A stretch of 64,000 nt of DNA from Distichodus sexfasciatus (Eukaryota; Chordata; Actinopteri; Characiformes; Distichodontidae). Below, piece after piece: positions 14,164 to 23,615 of this stretch. The stretch spans positions 1 to 64,000 of the forward strand of contig JAVGVS010000678.1 of NCBI GenBank assembly GCA_032718565.1. Direction: 5' to 3'. The notes beneath the pieces are model-generated. The model was given only the letters and a program-made list of their open reading frames with translations. It made no database searches and was not told the origin of the DNA. How positions within the stretch are numbered: the stretch's first letter is position 1; the number at the start of each line of letters is the position of its first letter. A program made the translations under genes and the position numbers.

Positions 14164-14861
14164 ACTTTGTCTGTGTGTGTGTGTGTGTGTACCAGTTTGA
14201 GCTTCCAGCTTCAGGACCTTCAGCAGACCTTCATCACCTCCACAGGCGATAAAGCCCTGGTTTTTGTTCCAGGACACACACTTCAGCTTGATGCTGTTTG
14301 GAATTGCAATCTGGGGATAAACACAAACATTATATTTACATAACTGAACATTATATTTCATTATTTTTGTTACATGATAATGAGTGTAGTGCTTTCTATC
14401 TCTCGTCTTCCAGAAGTACTATAAATTGCTCACATGACTAATAAAGGACAAAGACCAAGATGGGATTAATTTATATATTTTTTTGTTAATTTTATTCTAG
14501 TATGCACTAGTTATGGTCAGTAGTATGCCCCAGTAAAGTATGAAATAGTCATGCCTTACAGTCTGAATTAATTTATTTTTCATTTTCTCTTTGATAAGCA
14601 GATTATTTACATATTAATTTATCAATATGTAGTTTAAATCAATATTTCTTAACAGCTTTAATTTAAATCAATTTAACTGGAAACAAATCGCTTTGATTTG
14701 TCATATAAGCTTGTGTCTGTTTGTTAGCAAGCCTGGTTGCTACCCAGCTTAAGGGATAAAACGAAGGAAAACAAATCCCCTTGATTTTATTTCGTACAGG
14801 TTAAAAAAGTGATATTAACGCAAATAAAACAGTTTACCTTCTTGCTCAGGTAAATAAACAT
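2157..14861 (-). CDS. wdr35: WDR35 / IFT121, IFT-A subunit, 5' part (19 coding exons, continues past left edge)
   Basis: Intraflagellar transport complex A subunit needed for retrograde transport and membrane-protein entry in cilia. Coding exons, 5' to 3' on the minus strand: 14838-14861, 14193-14310, 13629-13700, 13446-13538, 12592-12720, 12347-12480, 11455-11620, 11152-11297, 10915-11040, 8702-8887, 8235-8267, 7890-7950, 7053-7197, 6258-6327, 4238-4291, 4008-4117, 3395-3608, 2992-3072, 2157-2293. All have GT donors and AG acceptors, and frames join without a break for 2,099 nt (699 codons). The start reads MFIYLSKK. The protein follows vertebrate WDR35 almost continuously: SVVRSMIWNADG, GIHWYAGTEGY, FIYFANIRPDYK, ASKEAFYAWQYRVAKKLTAL, then KDYLMNFEIRSLRDSR. 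This covers both N-terminal beta-propellers and reaches the start of the C-terminal helical/TPR part, whose exons lie left of base 1. Family assignment is certain; individual boundaries rest on frame and splice consensus. Confidence 0.96.
2500..2961. repeat. Degenerate hAT-like dispersed repeat
   Basis: AT-rich segment with GATTCGATTACGATTATT at the start and TCATATCGCCCAGCCCTA at the end. The same end occurs at 61,650-61,671, indicating a family. Between WDR35 exons 2157-2293 and 2992-3072. Confidence 0.5.
3690..3870. repeat. MITE copy A (inverted relative to 5,565-5,715)
   Basis: GCGTAGTGCACAACATATAA, AAAAAGTCACTTTCCG and TGTAGTGTACCAGGTCA recur in reverse complement at 5,590-5,690. The two copies flank WDR35 exons 4008-4117 and 4238-4291. 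Confidence 0.6.
4650..5480. repeat. 22-bp minisatellite in WDR35 intron
   Basis: About 35 copies of a 22-bp unit of the type AACATAGTGTACATTAGC plus AACT or AGCT. It is bounded by inverted ends TTCCCAAAAGTATGGTTGCT (4,658) and ATGCTTTTGGGAAAAG (5,465), which suggests expansion inside a small transposon. Variants are shared between neighbouring units, with a higher-order pattern at about 4,690-5,000. The same family appears at 63,838-64,000. Confidence 0.92.
5565..5715. repeat. MITE copy B
   Basis: Reverse-complement partner of 3,690-3,870, with matching words GACTTGGTACACTACATCGG and TTGTGCACTACACTGGAAAT. Confidence 0.6.
6636..6930. repeat. 20-bp degenerate tandem repeat with inverted leader
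   Basis: About 13 units of roughly 20 bp of the type GCATTTGTGTTGTAGCTTTT. They are preceded at 6,638-6,660 by a reverse-complement unit (AATGCAAAAGCCGCAACACA), so the array can fold back on its leader. It ends 120 bp from WDR35 exon 7053-7197. Confidence 0.8.
8235..8267 (-). CDS. wdr35: WDR35 33-nt microexon (exon 11)
   Basis: This is an 11-codon, phase 0-0 exon reading EDADPEAGTAT, with acceptor AACAG and donor GTAGGAG. It sits between the exon ending ADDTHPQ and the exon starting YVLVLCNSIG. Mammalian WDR35 has a segment of the same length at this point, a few residues before VLVLCNSIG, so the exon is real although its sequence is poorly conserved. Skipping it would keep the frame and shorten an exposed loop of the second propeller. 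Such a short exon is easily missed by gene finders. Confidence 0.85.
8960..10225. other. WDR35 intron 9, no gene content seen
   Basis: AT-rich intronic DNA without recognised repeats apart from short homopolymers. No exon is expected or seen here, since the flanking exons join in frame. Confidence 0.5.
10230..10692. mobile_element. MITE with TTAGGGCCTGTG termini, 463 bp
   Basis: Inverted ends TTAGGGCCTGTGATCACCAA (10230) and TTGGTGGACACAGGGCCTAA (ending 10692) extend inward through the word AACACGTTTTTTGTGCTG. There is no coding capacity. Confidence 0.8.
10735..10805 (+). repeat. L2-like LINE 3' tail
   Basis: GTGACAAATAAAGAATCTTG followed by AATC, the usual end of fish L2-like retrotransposons; severely 5' truncated. 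Confidence 0.5.
11646..11820 (+). repeat. tRNA-type SINE (TTAAGGGTCTTGCTCA family)
   Basis: Contains CTTATCCAGAGCAACTT, GGGTTAAGGGTCTTGCTCA and a GATTCGACCCCACAAC B-box-like word. Other copies lie at 24,826-24,990 and 42,028-42,215. Confidence 0.75.
11877..12069 (-). repeat. tRNA-derived SINE, copy 1a
   Basis: Reverse-strand copy of the main SINE family of this window. The family has the head GGTAGCGTAACGGTTAGG, GTCGCCGGTTCGAATCC B-box, GGTACTCATGAGCAAGGTACC body and tail CACAATGACAAATAATCACTC. It abuts copy 1b head to head. Confidence 0.8.
12070..12238 (+). repeat. tRNA-derived SINE, copy 1b
   Basis: Forward copy with GGGTTGCCGGTTCAAGTCCC B-box and GCTGTGTTCACTCACTT tail. With copy 1a it forms a ~360-bp inverted pair in a WDR35 intron. 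Confidence 0.8.
12865..12990. repeat. Fragment of hAT-like repeat (TGTTGGGCATGTTACTT type)
   Basis: AGTGTTGGGCATGTTACTTT and GGTAACTGAGTTACATCA are typical of a common fish non-autonomous hAT end; no partner end was found. Confidence 0.45.
14101..14190. repeat. (GT)n microsatellite abutting WDR35 exon 2 donor
   Basis: About 85 bp of GT with one interruption. On the gene strand the donor GT at 14191-14192 merges directly into a (AC)n run. Confidence 0.9.
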
Positions 14862-15060
14862 CGCTGATAGCTGACAGCTAACGGTAGCACAGACTCGCGT
14901 TGTTACAGAAAAAAAAATCTTGTTCTCTCGGATGCTAATAAACCATAACGTCTAACAAACTTTTTCCTCACAACAGAATTCGAGATGAAACGAAAACAAC
15001 AACATATTAAAAACCAGATTCTCTTTTAATCCGCTGCTCACGGCTCTGTTGGCTTGCCTG

Positions 15061-15106
15061 GTTTCTAGGTAACCAGAGAGCGGAAATGCCTATTCTCCAC
15101 TTCCGG
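15061..15106 (-). promoter_or_regulatory. wdr35: WDR35 core promoter: candidate RFX X-box and ETS site
   Basis: About 200 bp upstream of the WDR35 ATG the sequence GTTTCTAGGTAAC (15061-15073) fits the RFX X-box pattern RYYNYY-N-RRNRAC on both strands. This is the element expected for an IFT gene. An ETS-type CCGGAAGT (minus strand) lies at 15099-15106. The transcription start was not determined. The match is by consensus only, but position and gene function agree. Confidence 0.55.
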
Positions 15107-15109
15107 TGC

Positions 15110-15830
15110 ATCCCAAAGGCAGACCCGTTCTCCTCAACGTCTGAAAACCTCAAATTTAATTTCTTTTCTCATATACCGTCCTGCTTCTCTCAGATTTTGG
15201 GTTTACAAGGTCGATTAATTTAAAATTTGGAGGAAAAAAATATTATGTCGTTTTTGCTCTGTGTCTGTATATGCGTCTGTATATGTATCTGTATGTTTAT
15301 TATGTGGGCTGCACTACGTCTGTTTTTTATAATTTATATATTTTTTAAATATATTGAGCGCAAGGAAATTTGCAAGCAAGACAGAGAGAGGAATTTCTAT
15401 ACAGTTATATATTCGTATTTATGTGCGAGTTCTGAGTTTATTGCAATTCCTCGGACATCCGCCAGTTGGCGAACACGAGCGAGTCCCCTATGACCGGAAG
15501 TGAATGGAACTAAACGGTTGTTAATAACTTCTGTTTCTGATCAATAACGCTATAGATGTAAACAGAAGCGATTTGTGACAACTTGACTGAACAGAGTTTT
15601 TGGTTTCATAACGGTTTTTGTGGCTAGGATGTTTGCACTGTGGTCAGTAGTGTGGCTGGACTGGAACTACTTCAGGAGTATTCCAGAATTATAGACCGAG
15701 GTTAATGTTTATGTTATGTTAGTGTTAATGTTTCCATTCTTTTCAGACATGCTGTAAATGGGCTGTAATCTAAAATCAAAACATCGAGAGTAGATACTCC
15801 CAACAAAAGAATAAATCAGAAAATGAAAAT
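15110..15830. other. Intergenic MATN3 3' side to WDR35 5' side
   Basis: About 0.7 kb of AT-rich DNA between the two same-strand genes. It has short CT and TA runs and a second ETS-like ACCGGAAGT near 15495. I see no open frame with family resemblance. Confidence 0.5.
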
Positions 15831-15841
15831 GTTGTACACTT

Positions 15842-15970
15842 TTTATTATCTAATTAACATCTGTACAATGTATCCAAAATAGATCATGTTATTTAATTTT
15901 TGAAACAATAGTATTTTTCCCCCAATACAACAAACCTTCATAAGGTTACATATGGTATTTATCTTTTATT
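15842..15970 (-). terminator. matn3: Candidate MATN3 polyadenylation region
   Basis: Two minus-strand AATAAA signals (plus-strand TTTATT at about 15965-15970 and 15842-15847) lie 360-490 bp downstream of the MATN3 stop codon. The sequence does not show which is used. Confidence 0.35.
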
Positions 15971-16327
15971 TTCACAAAATAAAAGGAAACTGACTCAGCA
16001 CCATAATGAAAAATAGCATCAAAATTCAGGTCTGGACCTGCTGGAAATATATTTTCTACTTCTCTTGAATACAGTATTTTAACAGTATCATAACTTTAAC
16101 TCCATCTCCATTTCAGAGATCAAGCAATGTCCACTTTAAGTAAAATAATAAAAATAATTTTAGACCACTAATTTCTGATACAAAAGAGTTTACATAAAAC
16201 ATGCAAAGAAGCTTTAGATGGACCTTCTAAAACTAACTGTAAGATTATTGTTTAGCTGAGAATAAGCCCCAAATTTCTGTGATAACATGATAAGAGCCGT
16301 CTTCTCTCATTTCCACTGATGTTAGCC

Positions 16328-19300
16328 TCAGCGCAGACGGATCTGCTGGACTTTTTTTGTGATGTCTTCCAGTGTTTAACAGTCAAGGACTATACAGAAA
16401 AGAAATGAACACTGATACTACAAATTGCATACTATATATGCATGGTCATATCTGAATAAGGATAAAGCATGAAAGCAAATAAAATTAGAATTATAATTAA
16501 TATAAATATAGTTATGAATATTTGCATGCGCAAGTCCAATATGTTATCAAGAATATACTGTAAAATACTACTATTACTTCTTGTATATGAAACTTTAAGC
16601 CCTTTTTTGAAAGAGATTAAGTGTGTGACATATAAAAGGATATGTTTGGCCGTGATCTCCTTTATGTTGTGGTGCACTTTCTTCTGGAAGGCAATCTGAG
16701 CTTCACACATGCATGCATTCTCCGTAACGTCGCTGCGCACTTCTTCTGAAAGAGTGAAGAAAAAATATTTTAGAGTGAAATTACATCATTTTATAATGTG
16801 CATTTACCATGCACATCTTTGCAGTGCAGTTCATCTATTAAACATTACTTGCGTTCCCAAGTTTTAACTGTTCGGACGATTTATGCTGCTTTGTCGAAAA
16901 ATGCTACCGTATTTTGAGTCTATCGATTTGTGCTCCCCGTCGAATAATGCTACCTTACGTTTGTTATAATGGTATAACTCACAATATTATAACATGTTTG
17001 ATAAAGTTTTTTTGATAACAAATGGGTAAGCAGATATTCAAATGTTAACTGGTCAAAATGAGCAATAAATAATGATTTAAAATATTTTACATTCCCTCAA
17101 CCAAAGTCTCAAAACCAAGGATTTATGGGCATGGAAACAGCGCAAGATTGTTGGACTGCACATGCGCAAATCTGCTTGGTAGCACAATTTCATGGGTAGC
17201 ATATTTCGACAAAACACCAACACAATTGATTTTTGCCAATTCTATTTGAGTTAGTTACCGCAGAGGTTAGTATGGAAGCCTATATCTGCCACCTGGATGA
17301 AAACAAAAAAACACATTTATCCCAGAATTCTGACTTTTCATCTCAGGATTCTGACTTTTTATCTCAGGATTCCAACTTTATTAAGTTGGAATTCTGAGAT
17401 AAAAAGTCAGAATCCTGAGATGAAAAGTCAGAATTTTGGGACAAATGTGTTTTTTCCCCGTACATGTGGCAGACACGGGCTTCCATAGGTGAGCGAAAAC
17501 TTTTCAGACACAATTCTTTCCTATCTTCAAAGCTCATTTAACATCATCACATGCAGCATAAAGATCTGGGATGGGAAAGGGAGGAGTAGAACGACAAACC
17601 CTTGGTCTCTGAGCAAGTTTTCTTGTCTGGATTAAGGACGTATCCCGTCCTGCATTTGCAGTAGTAAGACGCGTTGCTGTTGACGCAAACGTGCTGGCAG
17701 TCGTGTCCGACGGAACATGCATCCAAACCTGAAGACGACCATAATCACCACAAGGCCACTAACAGGGTTAGCAAACTCTAATAATTAAGCATGCGATCAG
17801 GTTGCACAGATTTCACCTCTAAAGATTAGCTTGGTGCATTGGATCAAAAGAGAGATGGTTCTTACATGCAGAGGGCGGGAAACAGCAATTCAGATTTTAA
17901 ATCTGTGAGTCAGTTGAATCCTGATTACAAGTGTCATTGTGAACACACCACAACACAGCAAACAGGGCACCAAAACCAAAATGTCCTTGAGATACCAGTC
18001 CAGGATTTGAACCAACGACCTTCTGACTGCTGTTCCGAAATGTATGGTTTAATTCTTTATATCTGATATCTTAAGCAAAGCTGAAAAATCTAATCACTGT
18101 TCTTATGAACACTGAGCCTGGGGCTGGTCTATAATTCCCATATCGTGCATCGTTAATAATAAGTCTTAAGAGATTTTCTTTTAATGATTAGAATAATTAC
18201 TAGGGGCAAGATTACGTCAATACGATGTTGTGAATGTCAGTTTTGATTAATTTTTGATTAACTGTCCAGCCCTAACTGAGACACCAATCAGTTAAGACCA
18301 ACTGGAACTGGTCTGGATCTTTACAGCTCTTCATGGGCGGGACATTGTATATTTTGGATTTTTTCAAAGCCTCAACCAGATCGTCATCTTACCACAAAGA
18401 GTCTCCCTAAATTTGGAGGTGAGCTTCTCGATAACCCCGTACGTCTCCACGTAGAAGACATGCTCGTCTAAAGGCTGGCTGGCCATTAGTCGGAGGGACT
18501 TCATGTCGGCTCTGTCCACTCCGACAGCGTAGATTTCGATCCCGGACGCTCTCGCCGCCGCCGAAACCTCCTCCACTTTATCCTGGGGGCGCCCGTCTGT
18601 TACCACGATGGCCACCTTGGCGATGTTCTGGCTCCGAGGCCTGGCACCGGACTCCTCGGTGAAGGCCTGCTCCATGGTGGTTTTTAGGGCCAGGCCCGTC
18701 ATGGTGCCCGTGGAGAGTGGGTCAACCCGAGCGAAGGCTTGTTTTACCTCTGCCTTGCTGTTGTACGTGTTCAGCCGGAACTCGATCTTCACCGTGCTGG
18801 CGTAGTTGACCAGGCCGACCCGGGTGGCGTCACGTCTGATTTCCAGAGAGTCGACCGTGTCCGAGAGGAAGACTTTGACCTTCTCGAACTCGGCCGGACG
18901 GACGCTGCGAGAGCTGTCAATGATGAAGACCAGGTCCAACGGGCGGCTTTTACACACCTCTGAAGCGGCTGTTAATGGGAAATGCTGTTTTTATTCACAA
19001 TTCATTTGCATACAGTTACAGCACCAAAAAATCGGACAGGTTTTCCCACAGCTACTGCTAGGGGTGTAATGATACATCAGTCTACGTCGATATGGTATCT
19101 GTACGGTACAATAAGGTAATGTCATTGCATCGATCAAAAATGAAATTATTGATCAGACATTGTACGTATTGTAAGCAAGCTCGCTTCGTCACAACCTTTA
19201 TTAAATGTGATAACACAGCGTAGCGTAGGACGGTGCTCAGGAATTAAAAACATCAAATTATATTTTAGATGCTTTCTTTTGATTTGATATGAAAGTGCCT

Positions 19301-21891
19301 GATATTGTCTTTATCAATCGCTAGCTTTCAAATTGAATTGAATCAAATTGTATCATAGTAGAGTCAAATCATTCATCGAATCGATATAATATCATATCGT
19401 GATGAAACTTGTGATTTACACCCCTAGCTATTAGCACTTAATTTTGAGTTAAAAGTTGGTGAGTAAATGTGTGAAAAATCCTTGTCCTTGGGCGGCACTG
19501 AAAAGAAAATTGTGGTTCATTATCGGGTGTAGTTTCTATACTCTAGGACAGAGGTTTTCAACCGGTGGTCCGCAGCCCCCTGGTGATCCACGGCAGCAAT
19601 GCAGGTGCTCCTTGACATGCGATCCAGTTTCACTACTGAAATCACTTTTTTTACAAATCGATTTTATTTATTTTTCAAAACATTTCCAAATGACTTAGTC
19701 TGAATGGTGGGCACTAAGAGAGAACCAGCTGAAAGCCCCTGCTCTAGGAAAAAGGGAAAAAGGCAGGTGTTCTGTGAACAAGGTAGACAGTTAGGTAAAA
19801 AGTCACGAGTGTGCTGTCAAATAAATATTCCACAACATAAAGGACGTCCACTCTAAATCACCTAAAAAAGACAGAGGTAGAGAGATAAGAGAACTGTTCC
19901 TGAGACCCCTGACATTTATATTTACAACATTAATTTCTTAAATTACAGAAGCACTCTAAATTACTGGAAAAACATAATATTAAGTGCTTTGCTGAGTGGA
20001 TTATTTTTTTATTTGAAACCCAATCTTACAGTTTAAATCATTTAAACCACACAAGAAATTACTTAGGAGGAAAGAAGAGGTTGAGAACGGTTCTACCTGG
20101 CTTTGCGGTTGGAGGCTCGGTCGGACGTGGCGTGGGTACTGTGGTGGGCGGCGTGGTGGGCACAGTTGTAGGTAGAGTAGTGGGCACTGTAGTGGGTACT
20201 GTAGTTGGAATTGTAGTGGGAAGTGTAGTGGGAAGTGTAGTGAGAAGTGTAGTGAGAAGTGTAGTGGGAACTGTGGTTGGTACTGTAGTAGGAACTGTAG
20301 TGGGAACTGTAGTAGGAACTGTAGTAGGAACTGTAGTGGGAACTGTAGTAGGAACTGTAGTGGGTACCGTGGTTGGCACTGTGGTGGGTACCGTGCTTCT
20401 CGTGGTGGTGTGAGCCACAGTGGCAGCTGGAGTGGGCACTGTGACGCTTGATGTGGTGCATGGTATGGGTACCTTTATTTTGTGTGGCACCAGGGGCATT
20501 CTGGGCAACAGAGGAGGCAGTCGAGGCTGGGGCTGGGGCTGGGGCTGGGGTGGTAAAACGGGCCGGTGGTAGGTAAATGGGGGCCACTTCCAGGGCGGTC
20601 GAGGGTGATAGTGGTGATGCCCATAAGACCTGTGATTAATGCCATGAGCTTAGTGAGAGAGAGAGAGAGAGAGAGAACAGGAAGGGTGGAAGGGTTGAGG
20701 ATTATGCAGATATTTCTTTCTAAAGCATGATGACAATTTGGTGTGAAGTCTTAAGAAGAGAGAGCAAGAGGGAGGTAGAGAGAGAGGGGAACTGTTTGAA
20801 CAAGACGGACTCTGCTGCCCTGAAAATTCTACACATCTACAAGTGTTACAGAGCAAAGCGTAAAAACATGAGAATCCAAAGTGCATTTCTCCTGAAAAGA
20901 TAAATAATAAAGCTGCTGCTCAACAAAACCATTTCCTGAAAAGAAATGGGAAAAAAGAGATATTTTAACAGGGTTAGAGGATTTATTATTTTCATAAACA
21001 AACCATATGAGTTTCCAAAGAGACCAAACGTTGTTCTCTTTTTACAGGGTGAGATTTAAACGAGCAAAACAAAAGTTGAGCATCTCCTTTGTTTTGATTT
21101 GTCAGTGAACAATTTTTAATGAAGCTTTCTGAGGACGGGTTACAAATTAAAGCACAGATTACATAAGGCACCTATAAGCTCTTTATTAAAGGCTGTTCAT
21201 ATAACAACATAAACATATATGAGAGCAACAGAAAGTTGTAAATGATATCTGAAGCCTGTTAATAATTAAAGTTTTAGTTTGAAAACAAAACATTTGGAAT
21301 ATATTCCTTAATAATATATTCCTGTTACACACTTTTTGGCAAAGAAAAGGAAAGGAAAATGATTATCTACATGATTTTTTTATTATTATTATTATGTTCT
21401 TTCCAAGATTTATTGTTTTGGAGCAACGTAAAAGTAAAAAGTAAAGGGAATTTAAAACTGAGCTTATCAGAATCAGAGTCAGTTTCAGAATTTAGCTAAA
21501 ATGAGTAAAAATATAGAGGTATATTAAATGTCATGATGTAAAAATTTATTCAAAAAGATCATATAAATAACTGAACAGAGATGTATGAATATAACCATAT
21601 ATAGTGTATCACAGATTATTATAATCTCACTATGGCACTAAAATCTTAATTTTATGCTCTGTAAAGTGCAGATTAAAACAGACAAGTGATGTAATTGCTC
21701 GTACCTCCAAAGTTGATGCTGTTTCCGTGAGCAGGTCTGTGGTAAAGAGCAGGAGGTCTGTGTGTGTTTGGAGCAGTTCTGCCCACATTCACACTGTTCT
21801 GGTTGTTAAATCCATAGCGGCCGTATGTCCCCTGCACACCAGTCATCACACTCACTACACAACACACACACACCCAGATCAAATACGCCAT
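16328..21891 (-). CDS. matn3: MATN3, matrilin-3 (complete, 526 aa)
   Basis: Secreted cartilage matrix adaptor that forms filaments and bridges collagen and proteoglycans. Coding exons: 21705-21891, 20097-20648, 18393-18959, 17600-17728, 16644-16745, 16328-16371; phases agree throughout. Residues 1-21 are a signal peptide (MAYLIWVCVCCVVSVMTGVQG). Residues about 63-246 are a His/Pro-rich then Thr/Pro-rich mucin-like segment. Residues about 249-435 are one VWA domain with MIDAS DSSRS (D261, S263, S265), STGTMTG and TDGRPQD. Residues about 436-478 are one EGF-like module with six cysteines and an NAS sequon. The C-terminus has the paired cysteines NACMCEAQ followed by a short coiled coil ending LEDITKKVQQIRLR, expected to trimerise. 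Human matrilin-3 has four EGF modules; only one is found here and the introns show no others. ATG at 21889-21891 was chosen because it opens the signal peptide. Confidence 0.96.
16372..16643 (-). other. matn3: U12-type AT-AC intron in MATN3 coiled-coil region
   Basis: The 272-nt intron begins ATATCCTTTT (minus strand, from 16643), the canonical minor-spliceosome AT-AC donor. It ends AC just before TGGAAGAC (at 16371). The U12 branch-point match TCCTTGAC (16382-16389) has its A 11 nt from the intron end. Joining here gives ITAK-LEDITKKV, the conserved matrilin coiled coil; no GT-AG pair restores this frame. The cartilage matrix protein (matrilin-1) gene supplied one of the first AT-AC introns described, so conservation in a paralogue is expected. 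Confidence 0.9.
17271..17487. repeat. ~215-bp near-perfect palindrome in MATN3 intron
   Basis: Arms TATGGAAGCC...CTGCCAC and GTGGCAGAC...GGCTTCCATA enclose long matched words (TTCTGACTTTTCATCTCAGG against its complement), with the centre near 17,380. It is a foldback MITE that can form a cruciform. Confidence 0.85.
17930..18040 (-). repeat. tRNA-derived SINE, degraded
   Basis: CATTGTGAACACACCACAAC and GGATTTGAACCAACGACC retain the tail and B-box of the main SINE family in reverse orientation. Confidence 0.6.
19059..19426. mobile_element. hAT-like MITE, 368 bp
   Basis: Inverted ends TAGGGGTGTAA and TTACACCCCTA with flanking GCTACTGC / GCTATTAG, a plausible degraded 8-bp target duplication. 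A diverged relative lies at about 26,138-26,692. Confidence 0.65.
20097..20648 (-). CDS. matn3: MATN3 exon 2: mucin-like Pro/Thr-rich linker
   Basis: This 552-nt exon lies between the signal-peptide exon and the VWA exon. The frame is fixed by phase: exon 1 ends with one base, this exon supplies two bases, 183 codons and one base, and the VWA exon completes the codon as Glu before VCKSRPLD. A long CT-rich tract precedes its acceptor AAG. It encodes a His/Tyr/Pro stretch (HHHYHPRPPWKWPPF), a short PQ run, then about 25 tandem copies of a four-residue VPTT-like repeat. The Thr/Pro composition predicts dense O-glycosylation and an extended stalk before the VWA domain. Human MATN3 has no comparable repeat. 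Being phase 1-1, it can be skipped without frame loss. Confidence 0.85.
20900..21660. other. MATN3 intron 1, AT-rich
   Basis: No repeat or exon recognised; the flanking exons join in phase. Confidence 0.45.
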
Positions 21892-21977
21892 AATCACAAA
21901 AATGTCAATTTCTTCTTCCTCAGTGTATAGTCCAACTTCACATGCAGAACTGTGTGAGGTGAAGTCTGAACAGCAAC

Positions 21978-22044
21978 TTTAAATACCAAACCCCACTCCA
22001 CTCCCACTCCCAAAGCCAAGAGGTTTAAAACCTGCAGCCAATCA
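21978..22044 (-). promoter_or_regulatory. matn3: MATN3 promoter: TATA-like and CCAAT elements
   Basis: On the minus strand TATTTAAA (21978-21985) lies about 90 bp before the ATG, with an inverted CCAAT box (GCCAATCA, 22037-22044) about 55 bp further upstream. This spacing suits a TATA-type promoter with a short 5' UTR, usual for a tissue-restricted matrix gene. Confidence 0.5.
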
Positions 22045-22479
22045 CTAGCAGAGCGACAAAACTGGGTGGAGACTTTAAGTTTTACGTTAAGAAATTCCAT
22101 GGATGCTGAAATATGGCAAACTCAGATACTTGCAAAGAAGGAAATATATGTTGTGAATTTCAATTCTTTAGAAAGAATTTTTGTTTTTAAAAAATCTTAT
22201 TTAAATTTTTTTTATAGCACTTTTATTTCTATTTTATCTTTATTTTTATTCCTTTTCTCATTACTTTTTTTTTTAAACAAATCTTGTTTATCTTGTTCCT
22301 GTAAAGCACATTGAATGACTCGTGTATGATAATGTGCTCTATAAACAAACTTGCTGTTGCCCTTTGTTTTTTCTGTGTATAAATAAATAAGTGTAGTGAT
22401 GTATAGATGTTTTTTTTTTATTTATATTTTTGTATTATTATTATTATTTTTTTTTTTTATTTGTATTAAATGTACTCCC

Positions 22480-22618
22480 TCCTGTGGCTACAGGCGTGAC
22501 CGCTCATACGTCCGGCCGGCAGGTGGCGGTGTTGCGGGCAGCGGGGCGCTTTGGAGCAGCGCGACCTTTTATTTATCATTTCCACGCGTGTCTGGATAAA
22601 GAAGAAATAAATATTAAG
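22480..22618 (+). promoter_or_regulatory. mtres1: Putative MTRES1 promoter and non-coding first exon
   Basis: A short CpG-rich island (ACGTCCGGCCGGCAGG and following) in AT-rich surroundings is followed by a possible 5' UTR exon ending ATTAAG before GTACTG. It lies upstream of the plus-strand gene whose first coding exon begins with an acceptor at 24278-24279, so an upstream exon must exist. The exact exon is a guess. Confidence 0.35.
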
Positions 22619-22699
22619 GTACTGACTCACTGTTCGAGTCCCACCAAACTATTTTATTAATATATTTAAATTAAACTTTGACTTTTTTTCCGAGTTCGG

Positions 22700-23600
22700 A
22701 CTCTGATTTTGACGAGCGGAGCTCAGCGTGTCCTGTCTGTAGCCTGTTAGCCTGTTAGCCTGTTAGCATGCTGCTCTCTTACTCACAGAAATACACTTTA
22801 CAATGCTCGCTATTTCAATTATAATCATAACCACAGCTTCAAAATATATAAACGTCGAGGTCCTGCATCTGCAGTAGAGATTTACACCCAAAACAGACGC
22901 TTAAATACGCAGTTATTCTGTAGAAACATGTCAGTCGTTACCCTGTGAAATGGAGTGTAGTTTTAGCTGTAGTTATATTTATTCAACTTCTGATTCTGGT
23001 TCATAAACTTCTGAAATATTAATCTGGGATTCCACTCCAAAACAACTTGTTGATACTTGATACAAAAGAATTTAAATGACAAATATACAAGAACATCATT
23101 TATTCTAATGTTATGCCCTTGGAGAGAGTTCATGCTCGGAAAAAAATCAGTAAAAAGCTTTTAAAGAGTGTTTTATATATGACATTACATAAAAAATAAC
23201 TACATATACATAGCTAATCATATATATGATAGGGCTATATAATATGTAATATATAATATGTTCTGTGTAAAAGTATATGTAATATATGTATATGGTTTTA
23301 ATTTTATTGCCCTGCTTGTTCAGCAGTTTGGGCCAACCGTGGTTGTTCATATATATGTGTATATATATATATATGTATATGTATATGTATATGTATAGTC
23401 ACTGTCGACGGCAACCTGACCAAAATGTTTATGGAAAATTGAAAAACGATGTATATTCAAAATATATGAACATTGTGTCGTCAAAATTGGTGTCACATCC
23501 TAAGAGATGGTCATATACTTGTGTGTAATATAAAACTGTCAGGCCATGAAAACTGACCAGTAGAATTATTTTATGACAAAAATTTTAAATAGATCTAAAT
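22700..23600. other. MTRES1 upstream or first intron, AT-rich
   Basis: Contains a (TATATG)n run near 23,350-23,397 and three tandem copies of GCCTGTTAG (22,743-22,765). No coding sequence. Confidence 0.45.
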
Positions 23601-23615
23601 GAGGTTTACACTCCA

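Noticed and set aside
15227..15493. 88-codon plus-strand frame with a hydrophobic segment upstream of WDR35
   Set aside because: Low-complexity TGTATATG-like coding, no family resemblance and no supporting splice or promoter signal beyond an ETS-like site.
18608..19069. Plus-strand frames opposite the MATN3 VWA exon
   Set aside because: Antisense shadows of a conserved exon with a known frame.
20081..20413. Plus-strand Gly/Val-rich frame and an alternative minus-strand His/Tyr/Ser frame
   Set aside because: Shadows of the MATN3 VPTT repeat; only the Thr/Pro frame matches the splice phases on both sides.
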